A DNA stretch of 64,000 nt from Clostridia bacterium (GCA_017468115.1 JAFUJS010000019.1:41946-105945), one strand, 5' to 3'. Positions 9,150 to 19,482 are shown, numbered from the stretch's first letter. Notes: generated from the sequence alone by a model not told the origin. Translations and numbers: made by a program.

Positions 9150-10334
9150 TTAGAATTTTCTCCAAACCATCTTATTTACTACGCCTGTGTAGGATTGAAT
9201 TATCTTAACAACCTTTGTAGAAACATTTTCGTCTACATATACAGGCACGGGCATACCGATATCGCCTCTTTCGTTCATTTCAATGGCTGTTGTTACGGCC
9301 TGGAGCAAGGATTTTTCGTCGATTCCCGCAAGGATAAAGCACGCCTTGTCAAGAGCCTCGGGACGCTCTGTTGAGGTCCTTATGCATACCGCCGGAAATG
9401 GCTTTCCTACACTTGTAAAGAAGCTGCTTTCCTCAGGCAGCGTGCCGCTGTCGGAAACAACGCAAAATGCGTTCATCTGCAGGCAGTTGTAGTCGTGGAA
9501 GCCCAGAGGCTCGTGCATAATAACTCTCTTATCAAGCTTAAAGCCTGCCGCCTCAAGTCTTTTTCTTGAGCGTGGATGGCAGGAATAAAGAATCGGCATA
9601 TCGTACTTTTCTGCCAGCTTGTTTATAGCTGTAAAGAGGGACAAGAAATTTTTCTCCGTATCAATGTTTTCCTCTCTGTGAGCAGAAAGAAGCATATATT
9701 TTTTCTTTTCAAGACCAAGTCTTGAAAGAATGTCAGACCTTTGTATTTCGTCAAGGTTTTGGTGCAGCACCTCAGCCATAGGAGAGCCTGTTACATAGGT
9801 CCTTTCCTTTGGCAAGCCACACTCGTGAAGGTAGGTTCTTGCCTGCTCGGAATAAGCCATATTTACGTCAGCAATAATGTCTACTATTCTTCTGTTTGTT
9901 TCCTCGGGCAAGCACTCATCCTTACAACGGTTTCCTGCCTCCATATGGAAGATTGGAATATGTAGTCTTTTTGCGCTAATTGCGCTAAGGCAGGAGTTGG
10001 TGTCGCCTAAAATCAAGAGGGCGTCGGGCTTAATTTGATTCATTAATTTATATGAGCAATTAATGATATTTCCGACGGTTGCGCCAAGGTCGTCCCCAAC
10101 TGCGTCCATATAAACCTCAGGGTCATCAAGCTTCAAATCCTTGAAGAATACGCCGTTTAGGTTGTAGTCGTAGTTTTGACCTGTGTGGGCAAGAATGCAG
10201 TCAAAATAGCTTCTGCATTTGCTTATTACGGCGGAAAGACGGATGATTTCCGGTCTGGTTCCTACAATTATTAATAGCTTAAGTCTGCCGTCGTTTTTGA
10301 AGCTTACATTACTATAATCTGTCTTAATTTCCAT
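9150..10334 (-). CDS. capG: UDP-GlcNAc 2-epimerase family, CapG/WbjD-like
   Basis: 394 residues. The family start motif LLIIVGTRPEIIRLSAVI is present, followed by the Rossmann-type motifs of the non-hydrolysing UDP-N-acetylglucosamine 2-epimerases (LAHTGQNYDY; LILGDTNSCLSA; FHMEAGNRCKDECLPEETNR; LSAHREENID). In the UDP-L-FucNAc pathway, CapG/WbjD/FnlC carries out the last step, C2 epimerisation of the 6-deoxy-L-talose-type intermediate. That assignment rests on CapE and CapF being encoded directly upstream, as the fold alone would also fit WecB/MnaA. The ATG at 10334 has AAGGAGG spaced correctly and follows the CapF stop by nine bases. It is the last gene before the terminator. Confidence 0.87.
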   Translation of the reverse strand: MEIKTDYSNVSFKNDGRLKLLIIVGTRPEIIRLSAVISKCRSYFDCILAHTGQNYDYNLNGVFFKDLKLDDPEVYMDAVGDDLGATVGNIINCSYKLMNQIKPDALLILGDTNSCLSAISAKRLHIPIFHMEAGNRCKDECLPEETNRRIVDIIADVNMAYSEQARTYLHECGLPKERTYVTGSPMAEVLHQNLDEIQRSDILSRLGLEKKKYMLLSAHREENIDTEKNFLSLFTAINKLAEKYDMPILYSCHPRSRKRLEAAGFKLDKRVIMHEPLGFHDYNCLQMNAFCVVSDSGTLPEESSFFTSVGKPFPAVCIRTSTERPEALDKACFILAGIDEKSLLQAVTTAIEMNERGDIGMPVPVYVDENVSTKVVKIIQSYTGVVNKMVWRKF

Positions 10335-10343
10335 ATTTCCTCC

Positions 10344-11540
10344 TTAAACCATCTCGCCAAAGGTATCCGGCTTATTTGGGTCAAAGCTTTCGTTTGCCCA
10401 CATTACTGTAACCAGGTCCTGTGTTTGTGATAAGTTAATTATGTTGTGTGTGTAGCCGGGAAGCATATGCACCGCTTGAATATTCTCTCCGCTAACCTCA
10501 AAGCGAAGGATTTCATCGCTTCCGATTTTCCTTTGCTCAATCAGTCCCCTTCCGGAAACTACAATGAAAAATTCCCACTTGGTATTGTGCCAATGCTGAC
10601 CCTTTGTAATGCCCGGTTTTGATATATTTATCGACACTTGTCCGCACTTTTTGCTCTTTAGAAGCTCTGTAAAGCTACCTCTTTCGTCCACATTCATCTT
10701 CAAAGAAAAGGCTACCTTTTCCTTGGGCAAATAGGACAAAAATGTGGAGTAAAGCTTCTTTTCAAAGGAGCCCTTCGGTATTTCGGGAACCACAAGCGTG
10801 CTTGGCTGATTTTTAAACTCCTCAAGTAAATCAACTATCTCTCCAAGAGTTACCCTGTGAGTTATTGGCGCATAACAATATTTGCCGCTTTCACTTGGCA
10901 CGGGGGTAAGCCCGTCGTAGTCGCATCTGTGCGCCTTGCCGCTTAGGGCAAGCATCATTTCGTCAACAAGGTCGTCAATGTACAAAAGCTCCAGCTCTAT
11001 GGCTCTGTCGTTTACCTGAATAGGCAAATCGTTTGCTATGTTACTACAAAAGGTGGCAACGGCGGAGTTGTAATTAGGTCTGCACCATTTTCCAAACAAA
11101 TTCGGAAAGCGGTAAATCAGCACGCTTGCGCCTGTTTCCTTGCCGTACTCAAGGAAAAGCTCCTCTCCTGCCAGCTTGCTCCTGCCATAATCGGAAAGTG
11201 CATATCTGCCAATTAGGCTGGCTTGAATAGACGAGGAAAGCATAACCGGACAGGTGTTGCCACACTCCTTAAGAGTATCAAGCAGTACCTTGGCAAAGCC
11301 GAAGTTGCCCTCCATAAACTCGCTTTCATTCTGTGGGCGATTTACCCCCGCAAGATTGAAAACAAAGTCGGCGCGCTTGCAATACTCCAAAAGAAGCTCC
11401 GGAGCTGTGTCCACATCATATTCAAATACATTGGCAACGCAAGCTTGCCTTGTTTTGTCCTTGCCGTCTCTTACGCACTTTAATGCCTCAACAAGGTTTC
11501 TTCCAACAAAGCCCTTTGCGCCTGTTACAAGTATATTCAT
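10344..11540 (-). CDS. capF: Bifunctional epimerase/reductase with C-terminal cupin, CapF/WbjC-like
   Basis: 398 residues in two parts. Residues 1 to about 270 are a short-chain-dehydrogenase-type fold beginning MNILVTGAKGFVGRNLVEA (G-x-x-G-x-x-G). Residues about 280-390 form a cupin with GITKGQHWHNTKWEFFIVV, whose histidines match the zinc site of CapF. This two-domain architecture is characteristic of CapF/WbjC/FnlB, which epimerises and reduces the CapE product with NADPH to the L-talo sugar. It lies between the NTP_transf_5 gene (41 bases upstream) and capG (nine bases downstream). The assignment is strong because the cupin tail distinguishes it from ordinary 4-reductases. Confidence 0.9.
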   Translation of the reverse strand: MNILVTGAKGFVGRNLVEALKCVRDGKDKTRQACVANVFEYDVDTAPELLLEYCKRADFVFNLAGVNRPQNESEFMEGNFGFAKVLLDTLKECGNTCPVMLSSSIQASLIGRYALSDYGRSKLAGEELFLEYGKETGASVLIYRFPNLFGKWCRPNYNSAVATFCSNIANDLPIQVNDRAIELELLYIDDLVDEMMLALSGKAHRCDYDGLTPVPSESGKYCYAPITHRVTLGEIVDLLEEFKNQPSTLVVPEIPKGSFEKKLYSTFLSYLPKEKVAFSLKMNVDERGSFTELLKSKKCGQVSINISKPGITKGQHWHNTKWEFFIVVSGRGLIEQRKIGSDEILRFEVSGENIQAVHMLPGYTHNIINLSQTQDLVTVMWANESFDPNKPDTFGEMV

Positions 11541-11581
11541 CTTATATTTTCTCCCTAAAATCGTACACAGGGTCGTGTTTT

Positions 11582-12751
11582 TTAGTTGTTATAAGGTAAT
11601 CCTACGTATCTTAACTCAGCATCGTATTTCTCGATTGCTTGGTCGTTAATATTGTCAATTTTATCAAATTGCTTCTTGATGTTTTTGCGTCTTGTAAACA
11701 GCACCTCAAAAAATCTCCAGACCCACATAAAGGGCAAAAGAATCGGTGCTTTTTTTACAACCGGATACATAATGCACATATTCTCATACTTTGGAAAAAG
11801 GACCCTGCCAAGCTGTCTTTTCTTGGCATTTTTTGCGCCTTTTCCCTGCGCCGCCTTTACAGCCTGCGCCTCCAGCTTTGCTTTTTCTGTGCCGTAAGCA
11901 TCCGACTCGAAAATTTTATGTGTTATAAAGGCAGAAATCTTGTCACATTCTCTTCCGTAAAACCACACGTCAATGAGATTTTTGGTATTATGCCAAAATT
12001 CAAGAAGCTTCATTTTCTCAAGCTCCGCTTCAATATAGGCAAAATCCAAGGACTTGTAAGTCTCTAAATACACGTAAAAGTCGGTCATAAACTTTATTCC
12101 AATGCCGCCGTCACGATAGTGCTTGGCAAAGTGCGTAAAGATATAAACAAAGGTGTCCTCGTCACTCATTTTATATTGGCTTTTTTCCACCGGAATAAGC
12201 CTTTGCCACGGGTCTTCAAAGTAGGCGTACAAATCCTCGTTATATGAGGGTATGAGCTTTTTGTGTAGCTCAATGCAAATGTCCTCTTTTTTCCAGCCCA
12301 CCTCGTGATTGCTTTCAAAGTCAAAGGTGAAGCCAAGACCCTTCAAAATCTCCTCTATCCTTCCATATTTGTCCATATTTACAAATATGTCGGCATCGCT
12401 CATAAGTCGCATTTCCGGATACGGGTAGAGCCTTTTTAGGATTGTACCCTTCATTTTAAGGTGCTCTATTCCGTTTTCATCAAAGGCATCAAACACCTTT
12501 TCTATACAGCTCATTTGCTTCTCGCTAAAGGTGGTCAAATTAGCGGTTGAGAAAAGGAATTTTGTGCGATTTGGAATAGCCGAGGCACCTATGCCCTTGG
12601 TAAGTCCATAGTAAATTATAGGAATAATTTGCTGTCTTGTGCCGAACTCATAGAGCTTATCGAAGTCAAAGCCCTCTTCAAGCCTTAGCTCCGAGTCGGT
12701 AAGGGCGGTTTTTATGATTGATATAACGCCCTTTTCAAAGGTTGATAGCAT
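11582..12751 (-). CDS. Nucleotidyltransferase-fold protein (NTP_transf_5-like)
   Basis: 389 residues. The central motif HLKMKGTILKRLYP, then PEMRLMSDADIFV, matches the uncharacterised nucleotidyltransferase family (PF14907) often found in capsule and lasso-peptide loci, with the paired acids D-A-D as the probable metal site. No membrane helix is seen; a basic region (about 285-350) precedes the C-terminus. The gene's start overlaps the capE stop by one base, so it is co-translated with the FucNAc set although it has no known role there. It may transfer a nucleotide or phospho-group to the glycan or a carrier, in parallel with the two LicD proteins, but that is inference. Confidence 0.75.
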   Translation of the reverse strand: MLSTFEKGVISIIKTALTDSELRLEEGFDFDKLYEFGTRQQIIPIIYYGLTKGIGASAIPNRTKFLFSTANLTTFSEKQMSCIEKVFDAFDENGIEHLKMKGTILKRLYPYPEMRLMSDADIFVNMDKYGRIEEILKGLGFTFDFESNHEVGWKKEDICIELHKKLIPSYNEDLYAYFEDPWQRLIPVEKSQYKMSDEDTFVYIFTHFAKHYRDGGIGIKFMTDFYVYLETYKSLDFAYIEAELEKMKLLEFWHNTKNLIDVWFYGRECDKISAFITHKIFESDAYGTEKAKLEAQAVKAAQGKGAKNAKKRQLGRVLFPKYENMCIMYPVVKKAPILLPFMWVWRFFEVLFTRRKNIKKQFDKIDNINDQAIEKYDAELRYVGLPYNN

Positions 12752-13806
12752 TATTTCTCGTCCTTTTTAAGTTCTTCTCTTATGTAATCAAGGGTTAGTA
12801 GCTTTGCCTTTACCTGCTCCACTGTCAAAAGCTCTGTGTTGTGAGAGTTAAATTCGGTAAGAGTGTTTCTTGTGGTATCGCCTTCCTTGAAATATTTGTC
12901 GTAGTTAAGTCCACGCTTGTCGCTGGGCACACGATAGAAGTTGCCCATATCAATGGCATTTGCGCACTCCTCGTTTGTAAGAAGAGTTTCGTACATTTTC
13001 TCGCCGTGGCGAATGCCGATAACCTTAATCTCGCTCTTGCCTTCCTTGTCAAATAGCTCCATTACCGCCTTAGCCTGTGTTTCGATGGTGCAGGCAGGCG
13101 CCTTTTGAACAAGAATATCGCCGCTTGTACCGTGCTCAAAGGCAAACAGTACAAGGTCCACAGCCTCCTCAAGAGACATAATAAAGCGTGTCATTGTTGG
13201 GTCTGTTACGGTAATGGGCTTGCCTTGTCTGATTTGATCAATCCAAAGTGGGATTACAGAGCCACGGGAGCACATAACATTGCCGTATCTGGTGCAGCAA
13301 ATCTTTGTCTTTTCCGGACTTACTGTTCTTGATTTCGCAACGATAACCTTCTCCATCATTGCCTTAGAGGTGCCCATTGCATTTACAGGGTATGCAGCCT
13401 TGTCGGTGGACAGGCAGATTACTGTCTTTACTCCCTCGTCAATAGCGGCGGTCAAAACATTATCTGTACCGATAACGTTGGTTTTTACAGCCTCCATAGG
13501 GAAAAACTCACAGGAAGGAACCTGCTTGAGAGCTGCCGCATGGAAAATGTAGTCAACGCCGTGCATTGCGTTCTTAACGCTGGCAAGGTCACGCACGTCG
13601 CCAATATAAAATTTGATTTTATCAGCCACCTCCGGCATTTTAGCCTGAAACTCGTGGCGCATATCGTCCTGCTTTTTCTCGTCACGTGAGAAAACACGAA
13701 TCTCCCCAATATCGGTCCTTAAAAACCTATTAAGCACCGCATTTCCAAAGGAGCCTGTGCCTCCTGTAATCATAAGGGTCTTGCCCTTGAAAATTGAATT
13801 TGACAT
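12751..13806 (-). CDS. capE: UDP-GlcNAc 4,6-dehydratase/5-epimerase, CapE/WbjB-like
   Basis: About 351 residues from the ATG at 13806, chosen because GAGGAT sits eight bases before it; a longer frame starts at a TTG at 13824 without a good site. The NAD-binding motif is ITGGTGSFGNAVL. The STDKAAYPVNAMGTSKAMME segment is the signature that separates CapE/WbjB/FnlA from other 4,6-dehydratases (Met in place of the usual catalytic Tyr). It starts UDP-L-FucNAc synthesis from UDP-GlcNAc. The next two pathway enzymes are encoded downstream, interrupted by one unrelated gene. High confidence in family and reaction. Confidence 0.9.
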   Translation of the reverse strand: MSNSIFKGKTLMITGGTGSFGNAVLNRFLRTDIGEIRVFSRDEKKQDDMRHEFQAKMPEVADKIKFYIGDVRDLASVKNAMHGVDYIFHAAALKQVPSCEFFPMEAVKTNVIGTDNVLTAAIDEGVKTVICLSTDKAAYPVNAMGTSKAMMEKVIVAKSRTVSPEKTKICCTRYGNVMCSRGSVIPLWIDQIRQGKPITVTDPTMTRFIMSLEEAVDLVLFAFEHGTSGDILVQKAPACTIETQAKAVMELFDKEGKSEIKVIGIRHGEKMYETLLTNEECANAIDMGNFYRVPSDKRGLNYDKYFKEGDTTRNTLTEFNSHNTELLTVEQVKAKLLTLDYIREELKKDEK

Positions 13807-13829
13807 AATTTTATCCTCTTTCAACTGTT

Positions 13830-14951
13830 TTATATTAACCGAACAAGCTCCTTTTTGAACTCGTCATCTAACTTGCTTACTATTTTCCTGCCATCGTAAT
13901 CGTCATCTAAGCAAACCGAGCGAATTGCCCTTGCCATTTCCTCGGCATCTCGTTTGTCGTAGTATGCAACGTCGCCACCGACGGCAGATGTGTAAACTGC
14001 AGGAATTTTTCCGCTTACAACCCTTAATCCGTTTGATATGTAGGTGAGTATTTTTGATGGAAAGGATGTTTCGTTAAACGCTTTTTCCATGTTTTGAGTG
14101 CTTAAGCCTATGTGATTTTCCTGCAAGCGCTTTTTGAATTCATCTCCACTAAAGAAGCCCTCGTAGGTTATTTCACACCTTGTCTTAGCCCCCACCTGCA
14201 TAAGCTCCTTTATGATAATTTTCATTTGGCTTTTTTCAGTGTGGCCAAACAGGTGTAGATGGTATCCCTCGTCAAGAAATTCGGCACATCTTATAGCGTC
14301 TAGCACGCCACCCTTAACCAGATTAAAGGTGCCTGCGTAGGTTATATGGATTTTATCATCCTTTGGTGTGCCCAGCTTTGGCTCGGGAGTGTAGTTTCCT
14401 AAACAGATTGCATAAGGCTTTTTTCCATTATTTAGACGTTTTTCAAGCAAATCAGAGGAAAATATGTAGCTGTCTGCTTCGTTTATAAAGGCAAGCTCCT
14501 TCTTTTCCATTTTTTCGTTTTCTAAAATTGTGGAATAAATTTCACAAACCTGTAAAATCAGCTTAAACTTCTTTTTTCTACGCAGCTTTCTTAAAGCATC
14601 TATGTAGCTCAAGCTGTGATAAACTATAACGGTATCTCCATCATTTATCAGGTCACCAAGCTCCTTGTACAAGAGCCATTTTACTTTCATTCTGCGTATT
14701 GCCCTTGAAAGTAGGCTTGTGCCCGTCTTTCCAAGATACTTTAAGTAAACAAGCTCCGTGTCCCCACTTAACTGAATAGTCTCTCGGTCCTTTGAACTGC
14801 CATCAGCCGTCGAGGCATGCGAAAGAACCCTAAGGCTTTTGCCTACGTTATTTATGCTGGATATAATGTAATCCATCATGTTCATCGCCGCCGGGTTTGC
14901 AGCCCTTTCCTGATTACAGGAATAGCACCCTAAATATATAAGCTTAGACAC
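13830..14951 (-). CDS. Glycosyltransferase (GT-B type)
   Basis: 373 residues. It probably starts at a GTG at 14951, with GGAG six bases upstream. The C-terminal half shows the GT-B acceptor/donor layout: IHITYAGTFNLVKGGVLDAI, then GYHLHLFGHTEK, then TSFPSKILTYISNGLRVVSG near residue 300, which fits the nucleotide-sugar-binding region of GT4-like enzymes (Glu replaced by Ser-Lys). No signal peptide. It lies between capE and a LicD gene in the same operon. The sugar donor cannot be told from sequence; UDP-FucNAc is a natural candidate from the neighbours. Confidence 0.75.
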   Translation of the reverse strand: MSKLIYLGCYSCNQERAANPAAMNMMDYIISSINNVGKSLRVLSHASTADGSSKDRETIQLSGDTELVYLKYLGKTGTSLLSRAIRRMKVKWLLYKELGDLINDGDTVIVYHSLSYIDALRKLRRKKKFKLILQVCEIYSTILENEKMEKKELAFINEADSYIFSSDLLEKRLNNGKKPYAICLGNYTPEPKLGTPKDDKIHITYAGTFNLVKGGVLDAIRCAEFLDEGYHLHLFGHTEKSQMKIIIKELMQVGAKTRCEITYEGFFSGDEFKKRLQENHIGLSTQNMEKAFNETSFPSKILTYISNGLRVVSGKIPAVYTSAVGGDVAYYDKRDAEEMARAIRSVCLDDDYDGRKIVSKLDDEFKKELVRLI

Positions 14952-14961
14952 ACACTTCTCC

Positions 14962-15801
14962 TTAATTTTTTATAGTTTGTTCGTCTTCCTTCCAAAATGC
15001 TTCAAAGGAATGATGTGCTATCCTTTTTTCCTCCGGCGGAAGCTGCATATAGTCTCCAAAATACGCACTTAACGCCTCGTGATATCCGTTCATGACATAT
15101 AGCTCATATTCCTCGAATTTATGAAGCACCGTTTCCCTGCACCACTCTTCCTTAAGGAAAAACGGTTTATCCAAATTGCTATCTGCATAGGACATAAGGT
15201 CCTTGCAATCGCCCTCTATATTATTTCCAAGATTGGTAATGTTCAAGGTATGCTTGTTGGGGTTATATATGCCAAAAGCTCTTCCAAGCCCACTGCAAAT
15301 CGCCAGCGCACCCCTCTTTACCATTTTGAGGGGATGTTTCGTTTTAACATATTTAAAAATCGACCTGCGCCATTTTTTCAGTTGACTTGTCCTTTCCTTA
15401 AGCGTAGAGGCAACCTTGTCATAATCACCAACGACATCAAAAGGAAAAATGTCAACATCAACACCTATTGAGTACCCTTTTGGTGCCCAAATCCGCTCTA
15501 TTTTTAGTGTTGCTTTATCAAACGCCTTGGCAAATGTATATGGGTACTTTTCATTATTCTCGCAGGAATATACACCATATCGTTCGCTGCCGAAATGCTG
15601 AACAAAATACATATAGTCCTTGCGTGGCATAGCTATATCAATATCGTCATCCCAAGGAATAAAGCCCCCATGTCTGATAGCCCCAAGAAGCGTACCACCC
15701 CAAAGGTAATATGTAAGCTTGTTTTCAACACAAAACCTGTGTATTTCAAGCATTATTCCAAGCTCGATATCTTTCAATTCAAAATTAGTTAGTTTTCTCA
15801 T
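14962..15801 (-). CDS. LicD family phosphotransferase
   Basis: 279 residues. The LicD signature [20 protein letters not shown] lies near residue 35, with the DDDID acids of the nucleotidyltransferase-like active site and a later VDVDIFPFD. LicD proteins add phosphocholine or other phospho-groups from CDP-activated donors to surface glycans. The 5' end overlaps the flippase gene by 17 bases. A second LicD and a CTP-dependent cytidylyltransferase are encoded upstream in the operon, so a phospho-substituted glycan is likely. The substituent itself (choline, glycerol, ribitol or other) is not known. Confidence 0.87.
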   Translation of the reverse strand: MRKLTNFELKDIELGIMLEIHRFCVENKLTYYLWGGTLLGAIRHGGFIPWDDDIDIAMPRKDYMYFVQHFGSERYGVYSCENNEKYPYTFAKAFDKATLKIERIWAPKGYSIGVDVDIFPFDVVGDYDKVASTLKERTSQLKKWRRSIFKYVKTKHPLKMVKRGALAICSGLGRAFGIYNPNKHTLNITNLGNNIEGDCKDLMSYADSNLDKPFFLKEEWCRETVLHKFEEYELYVMNGYHEALSAYFGDYMQLPPEEKRIAHHSFEAFWKEDEQTIKN

Positions 15802-17101
15802 CTTTTTCCTTTTTGAAAAGCCTTTTGGTAGCTTTAATTAATTGAATCGGATTCAATGCTCTTAATATAAGCATATTATTTTTTCTTAGCGGCTTCATCA
15901 TAAAACCTATAAAGAAGTTGGCAAAGAACTGTGTAATAAATGACGCAATTGCTGCACCGTTAATTCCCATAACAGGAATCAGAATAGCATTTAACACAAC
16001 GTTTATCAAAGCTCCCGACATATTTATTTTCCACAAAATTTTTTGCTGATTATTGGCAAGTATCCAAACGCCTCTCGCGGATCCCAAATACGAAAACGTA
16101 GTGTACCACACAACTATTCTTAATGTTGTAACAGCGGGCGCAAATTGCTCTCCATAAAGGATACCAATAATAGGTCCCGCAAAAATTGTCATCAATACAC
16201 TTTGCGCCAATGCTAAATAAATTACTATACTGTAAAGCAAAATCACGCTTTCATCAAATGATTCTTGACTCTGCTTAAGCTTAGTGAATATGGACGGTCT
16301 TGCAGAATCTATAATGGCGGAAAAAACGAAGCTTGTCATACCTGCGCAAGCAACCGCTGCTGAATACCACCCTGTTTCCTTGTCGCCGATCATAACATTA
16401 ATCATTATTTTGTCAGTTTGTGCGAAAATCGTTACCATCATGCTTGATATTATGTAATGCTTACTTTTCGAAAACATCCTTTTTGCCACAGCAAAGGATA
16501 CGGACAGCCTTTGTCCGCCTAGTCGCTTATACAACACAAGTGAAGCTACGGCAATTATCATATAATCCAAAGCATTCGAAATAGCGAACCAATAAACATT
16601 TTTTCCCGTTGCCAAAAGATATATTTTATATACAGTAGTCAGTCCATATGCAATAAGGGATATTATGGATACATATCTTGAAATATACTTTGCTTGGAAC
16701 CAGTACTGTACCATTTCTAACGCTTGAGATAGTAAAACTAAACTATACAATCCACAAACTATTATTTTTTCAGTTTGGCCGGCATTAATCACGGAAGAAA
16801 AACCAATTATGCCAAAAATGCAGCATATTGCAGAAATCACATTAAAATATAGGGATGTGCCAAGTATTTTTCCTTCCTCATTAGGTCTTTCCACTAATTC
16901 TTGTACCATAACATTGGAAAAACCAAGTTGCATAACAGGAATAAAGAAGGTAACCATGGAAATTGCATAGTTTATCACTCCGAAATTAGAGTCTCCCAAA
17001 TATCTTGCTGTTAAACTAGAAATGATTACACCAAGAATTGCTTGAATTACTTTGCACGCAATAATCCATGTTGCGTTTTTGAAAACTTTATTTTTTATCA
17101 T
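15785..17101 (-). CDS. wzx: Polysaccharide flippase, Wzx-like (MATE/MOP superfamily)
   Basis: 438 residues with about 12-14 hydrophobic segments spread along the chain. The N-terminus ([20 protein letters not shown], then [16 protein letters not shown]) is typical of oligosaccharide flippases. It should move the lipid-linked repeat unit across the membrane before EpsG-like polymerisation. It sits between the EpsG-like gene (69 bases upstream) and a LicD gene it overlaps by 17 bases. The family is clear from topology and the N-terminal motif; substrate is inferred from the operon. Confidence 0.88.
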   Translation of the reverse strand: MIKNKVFKNATWIIACKVIQAILGVIISSLTARYLGDSNFGVINYAISMVTFFIPVMQLGFSNVMVQELVERPNEEGKILGTSLYFNVISAICCIFGIIGFSSVINAGQTEKIIVCGLYSLVLLSQALEMVQYWFQAKYISRYVSIISLIAYGLTTVYKIYLLATGKNVYWFAISNALDYMIIAVASLVLYKRLGGQRLSVSFAVAKRMFSKSKHYIISSMMVTIFAQTDKIMINVMIGDKETGWYSAAVACAGMTSFVFSAIIDSARPSIFTKLKQSQESFDESVILLYSIVIYLALAQSVLMTIFAGPIIGILYGEQFAPAVTTLRIVVWYTTFSYLGSARGVWILANNQQKILWKINMSGALINVVLNAILIPVMGINGAAIASFITQFFANFFIGFMMKPLRKNNMLILRALNPIQLIKATKRLFKKEKDEKTN

Positions 17102-17170
17102 TTTGCCCCTGTGCCATTACAATCTCTTTGTTTTTATCAACGTATAATGCGTTATTATCATGAATGTCTC

Positions 17171-18268
17171 CTATTTCTGCCAGAAGAAACTGTATGGATT
17201 TGTCATATACCAGGACTCTTCGCCGCCTTTCGCAAAGGTGTATAGAGCAAAAGCGACAAAGGCGATGAACACAACCACCTTAATAAGCCTTTTATATCTA
17301 TCGTCAAGACTAATTCGTCTATATCCATTTGTGTCTATTACCTCCGGAATAGCTATCATTGCATACACCATAAAGTAATAGCCCACACGCATAGCGGTGT
17401 TGTATACGCCACCAAACGCCTGGCATATACATGCAACCCAGAAGATGTTTGTAGTTCCGCACGAAAGCTTGTTTTCCTTGTCTGAGAAAACAAGAAGAAA
17501 TAGGTAAAGAACAACAAAAACTAAGAACAGGGTAAGTGCACCGGTGTCCTCAATTTCTGCGTTATCCTTAAAAAATGTACTTAATACAGTAAATAACGGC
17601 ACTCTAAAGATGTATACAAATGGAATTGCTACAAACGAGCCAATCTTAAATGCGTCCGTATGCCTTAGATGGTATAATGGATATGCCACAAGGAATACTA
17701 TGGCTGAGGAGTGGAAGGTATAAGCAAGCAATACTAAAAGTACAAAAGCAACCCACCTTTTGTCCTTTATCATAAGGTAAGCAAGCATAGTTATCGCTAT
17801 AGCAACCGCTTGTCTCATTCCTGAAAACGCTATAAAAAATGATGTCAAGCCAAGGTAAATTACAGATGAAAGCAGGGTGTTTTTGGAATCCCTGTAAATT
17901 ATGATTGCTGTAGGAAGGGCTGTTATTAAGCCACACGCAACAAGCAGTGTTTGTGGGTCCTTAGAAAAGATTGACAGAATCTTATTGAAGATTATGTAGC
18001 CTCTTTCGTAATTGTAAAGGTCTCTTGTAAAGACATCCTCCCAGGACCAGCCTGCTATTTTTATGTAGGCGTGCCAGTAGCCGCCTCCATCATAGTATTT
18101 CAAATCTACACCCATAGATGGATGTCTTAGAGCAAGCAAAAGCCCAACCGCTAAGAAGAATATAACGGTATATGCTATTCTTGCTTTTTTTTCATTTGTT
18201 ATTCCTGACTTGAATAGTAGAACATATGAGCCCAACAGGAGCACAAAAAGTAGATAGTAAATTAACAT
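17171..18268 (-). CDS. epsG: EpsG-like polysaccharide polymerase
   Basis: 365 residues, almost entirely hydrophobic with about ten helices. The motif ERGYIIFNKILSIFSKDPQT near residue 95 and SGMRQAVAIAITMLAY after residue 145 are hallmarks of the EpsG family, which replaces Wzy in many Firmicutes capsule loci. It is expected to join repeat units on the outer face. The start overlaps the upstream glycosyltransferase by seven bases. Confidence 0.87.
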   Translation of the reverse strand: MLIYYLLFVLLLGSYVLLFKSGITNEKKARIAYTVIFFLAVGLLLALRHPSMGVDLKYYDGGGYWHAYIKIAGWSWEDVFTRDLYNYERGYIIFNKILSIFSKDPQTLLVACGLITALPTAIIIYRDSKNTLLSSVIYLGLTSFFIAFSGMRQAVAIAITMLAYLMIKDKRWVAFVLLVLLAYTFHSSAIVFLVAYPLYHLRHTDAFKIGSFVAIPFVYIFRVPLFTVLSTFFKDNAEIEDTGALTLFLVFVVLYLFLLVFSDKENKLSCGTTNIFWVACICQAFGGVYNTAMRVGYYFMVYAMIAIPEVIDTNGYRRISLDDRYKRLIKVVVFIAFVAFALYTFAKGGEESWYMTNPYSFFWQK

Positions 18269-19482
18269 TTTTTGTCCTCCCTCTCATAAAGCTTTTTGTA
18301 AATTTCTAAATAATTGTTTGCCATATTTATTTTGCTATACTTGTCTTTCGCTAAGTTGCTAATTTGTTCTTTATCAAACTCTTTGTCTAAAAAATCCTTT
18401 GTAGCCTTGCAAAGCGACTCTAAATCACCATAATCTACAAGGGAGCTGTAGTCCTCGATGGTTATAGATTCCGGTCCGCCCGCCTTAAAGCCCACCACAG
18501 GCGTACCGCAGCAAAGACTTTCTGCCGTTATCATAGAAAAGGTTTCCTTTTTACTTGCAATAACAGTTAAATCCGCCATTGCATAATGCTTTGCCAGCTC
18601 CTCTTGATTTGAAAGCATACCCAACAACCTTACATTCGGTGGCACGTCTATGTTTTCCCTATTTCCTGCAATCAAAAACTCCACATTTGGCAAAAGCTTT
18701 GCAAGCTCAATTAGATAATATCCACCTTTAATATGGTTTTTATCTGTGCTAAATCCCGATGTTGCATGAAAGACCACTTTTTTGCCTGTTAGTCCATACT
18801 TTTCTCTTAAGTCATCTGTATTGTATGTATGGAACACCTCTGTGTTAAGCCCATTCAGCACCACAGCGTGCTCTAGTTTTTCCATAATGGGTGAAAGCTT
18901 CGCTCTCTCCATAAGCCAAGGAGAAACAGACACAGCTATAACGTTTTCAAAGCCCTCAAACGCTTTTTTCATTTTCTTAAACGAATCTGCTGTCCTATCA
19001 AACAAAATTGATTTTGTTTCCTTTTTTAGGCGTGGGCATTTACCACAGCCGCTTTTCCATTTTTCACACTCAAGCGCATAGCCACAGTTGGCTGTATGCA
19101 TAAATTCTGCGTGGAGAGTAAGAACGGTTTTTACTTTATTTTTGTTAAGCCAGGAAACGAGCCTGTATATGTTAACAAAGTATCCATTAATGCAATGTAA
19201 ATGTACAATGTCAGGCTTTTCCTTCTTGATTATAGAGATTAACTTGTTTGTTGAAAAGAAGCAACCACCGTACATTAAGCCTGTTATACGTGCCATCAAA
19301 TTGTTGAGCTTTGAATATAGCTCACCGCAGGTTTTGTACACGTTTTTATCAGTTGTCTTAGCCCCTCTTCCGTAGCAGATAACTGAGTCTATTTGGTTTT
19401 CTATAAGTCCTGTATGAATATCATACATTATCTTGCCTGTGCTTCCCTTGTTATAGACACAGTTTACCTGCAAAATTTTCAT
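18262..19482 (-). CDS. Glycosyltransferase, GT4-like
   Basis: 406 residues. The N-terminal half has NCVYNKGSTGKIMYDIH and the DIVHLHCINGYF motif. Near residues 140-155, GYALECEKWKSGCGKCP forms a Cys cluster seen in a subgroup of capsule GT4 enzymes. The C-terminal donor site reads SKKETFSMITAESLCCGTPV with the conserved E-x7-E spacing. Cytoplasmic. It overlaps the upstream glycosyltransferase by one base. The linkage formed cannot be predicted. Confidence 0.87.
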   Translation of the reverse strand: MKILQVNCVYNKGSTGKIMYDIHTGLIENQIDSVICYGRGAKTTDKNVYKTCGELYSKLNNLMARITGLMYGGCFFSTNKLISIIKKEKPDIVHLHCINGYFVNIYRLVSWLNKNKVKTVLTLHAEFMHTANCGYALECEKWKSGCGKCPRLKKETKSILFDRTADSFKKMKKAFEGFENVIAVSVSPWLMERAKLSPIMEKLEHAVVLNGLNTEVFHTYNTDDLREKYGLTGKKVVFHATSGFSTDKNHIKGGYYLIELAKLLPNVEFLIAGNRENIDVPPNVRLLGMLSNQEELAKHYAMADLTVIASKKETFSMITAESLCCGTPVVGFKAGGPESITIEDYSSLVDYGDLESLCKATKDFLDKEFDKEQISNLAKDKYSKINMANNYLEIYKKLYEREDKKC

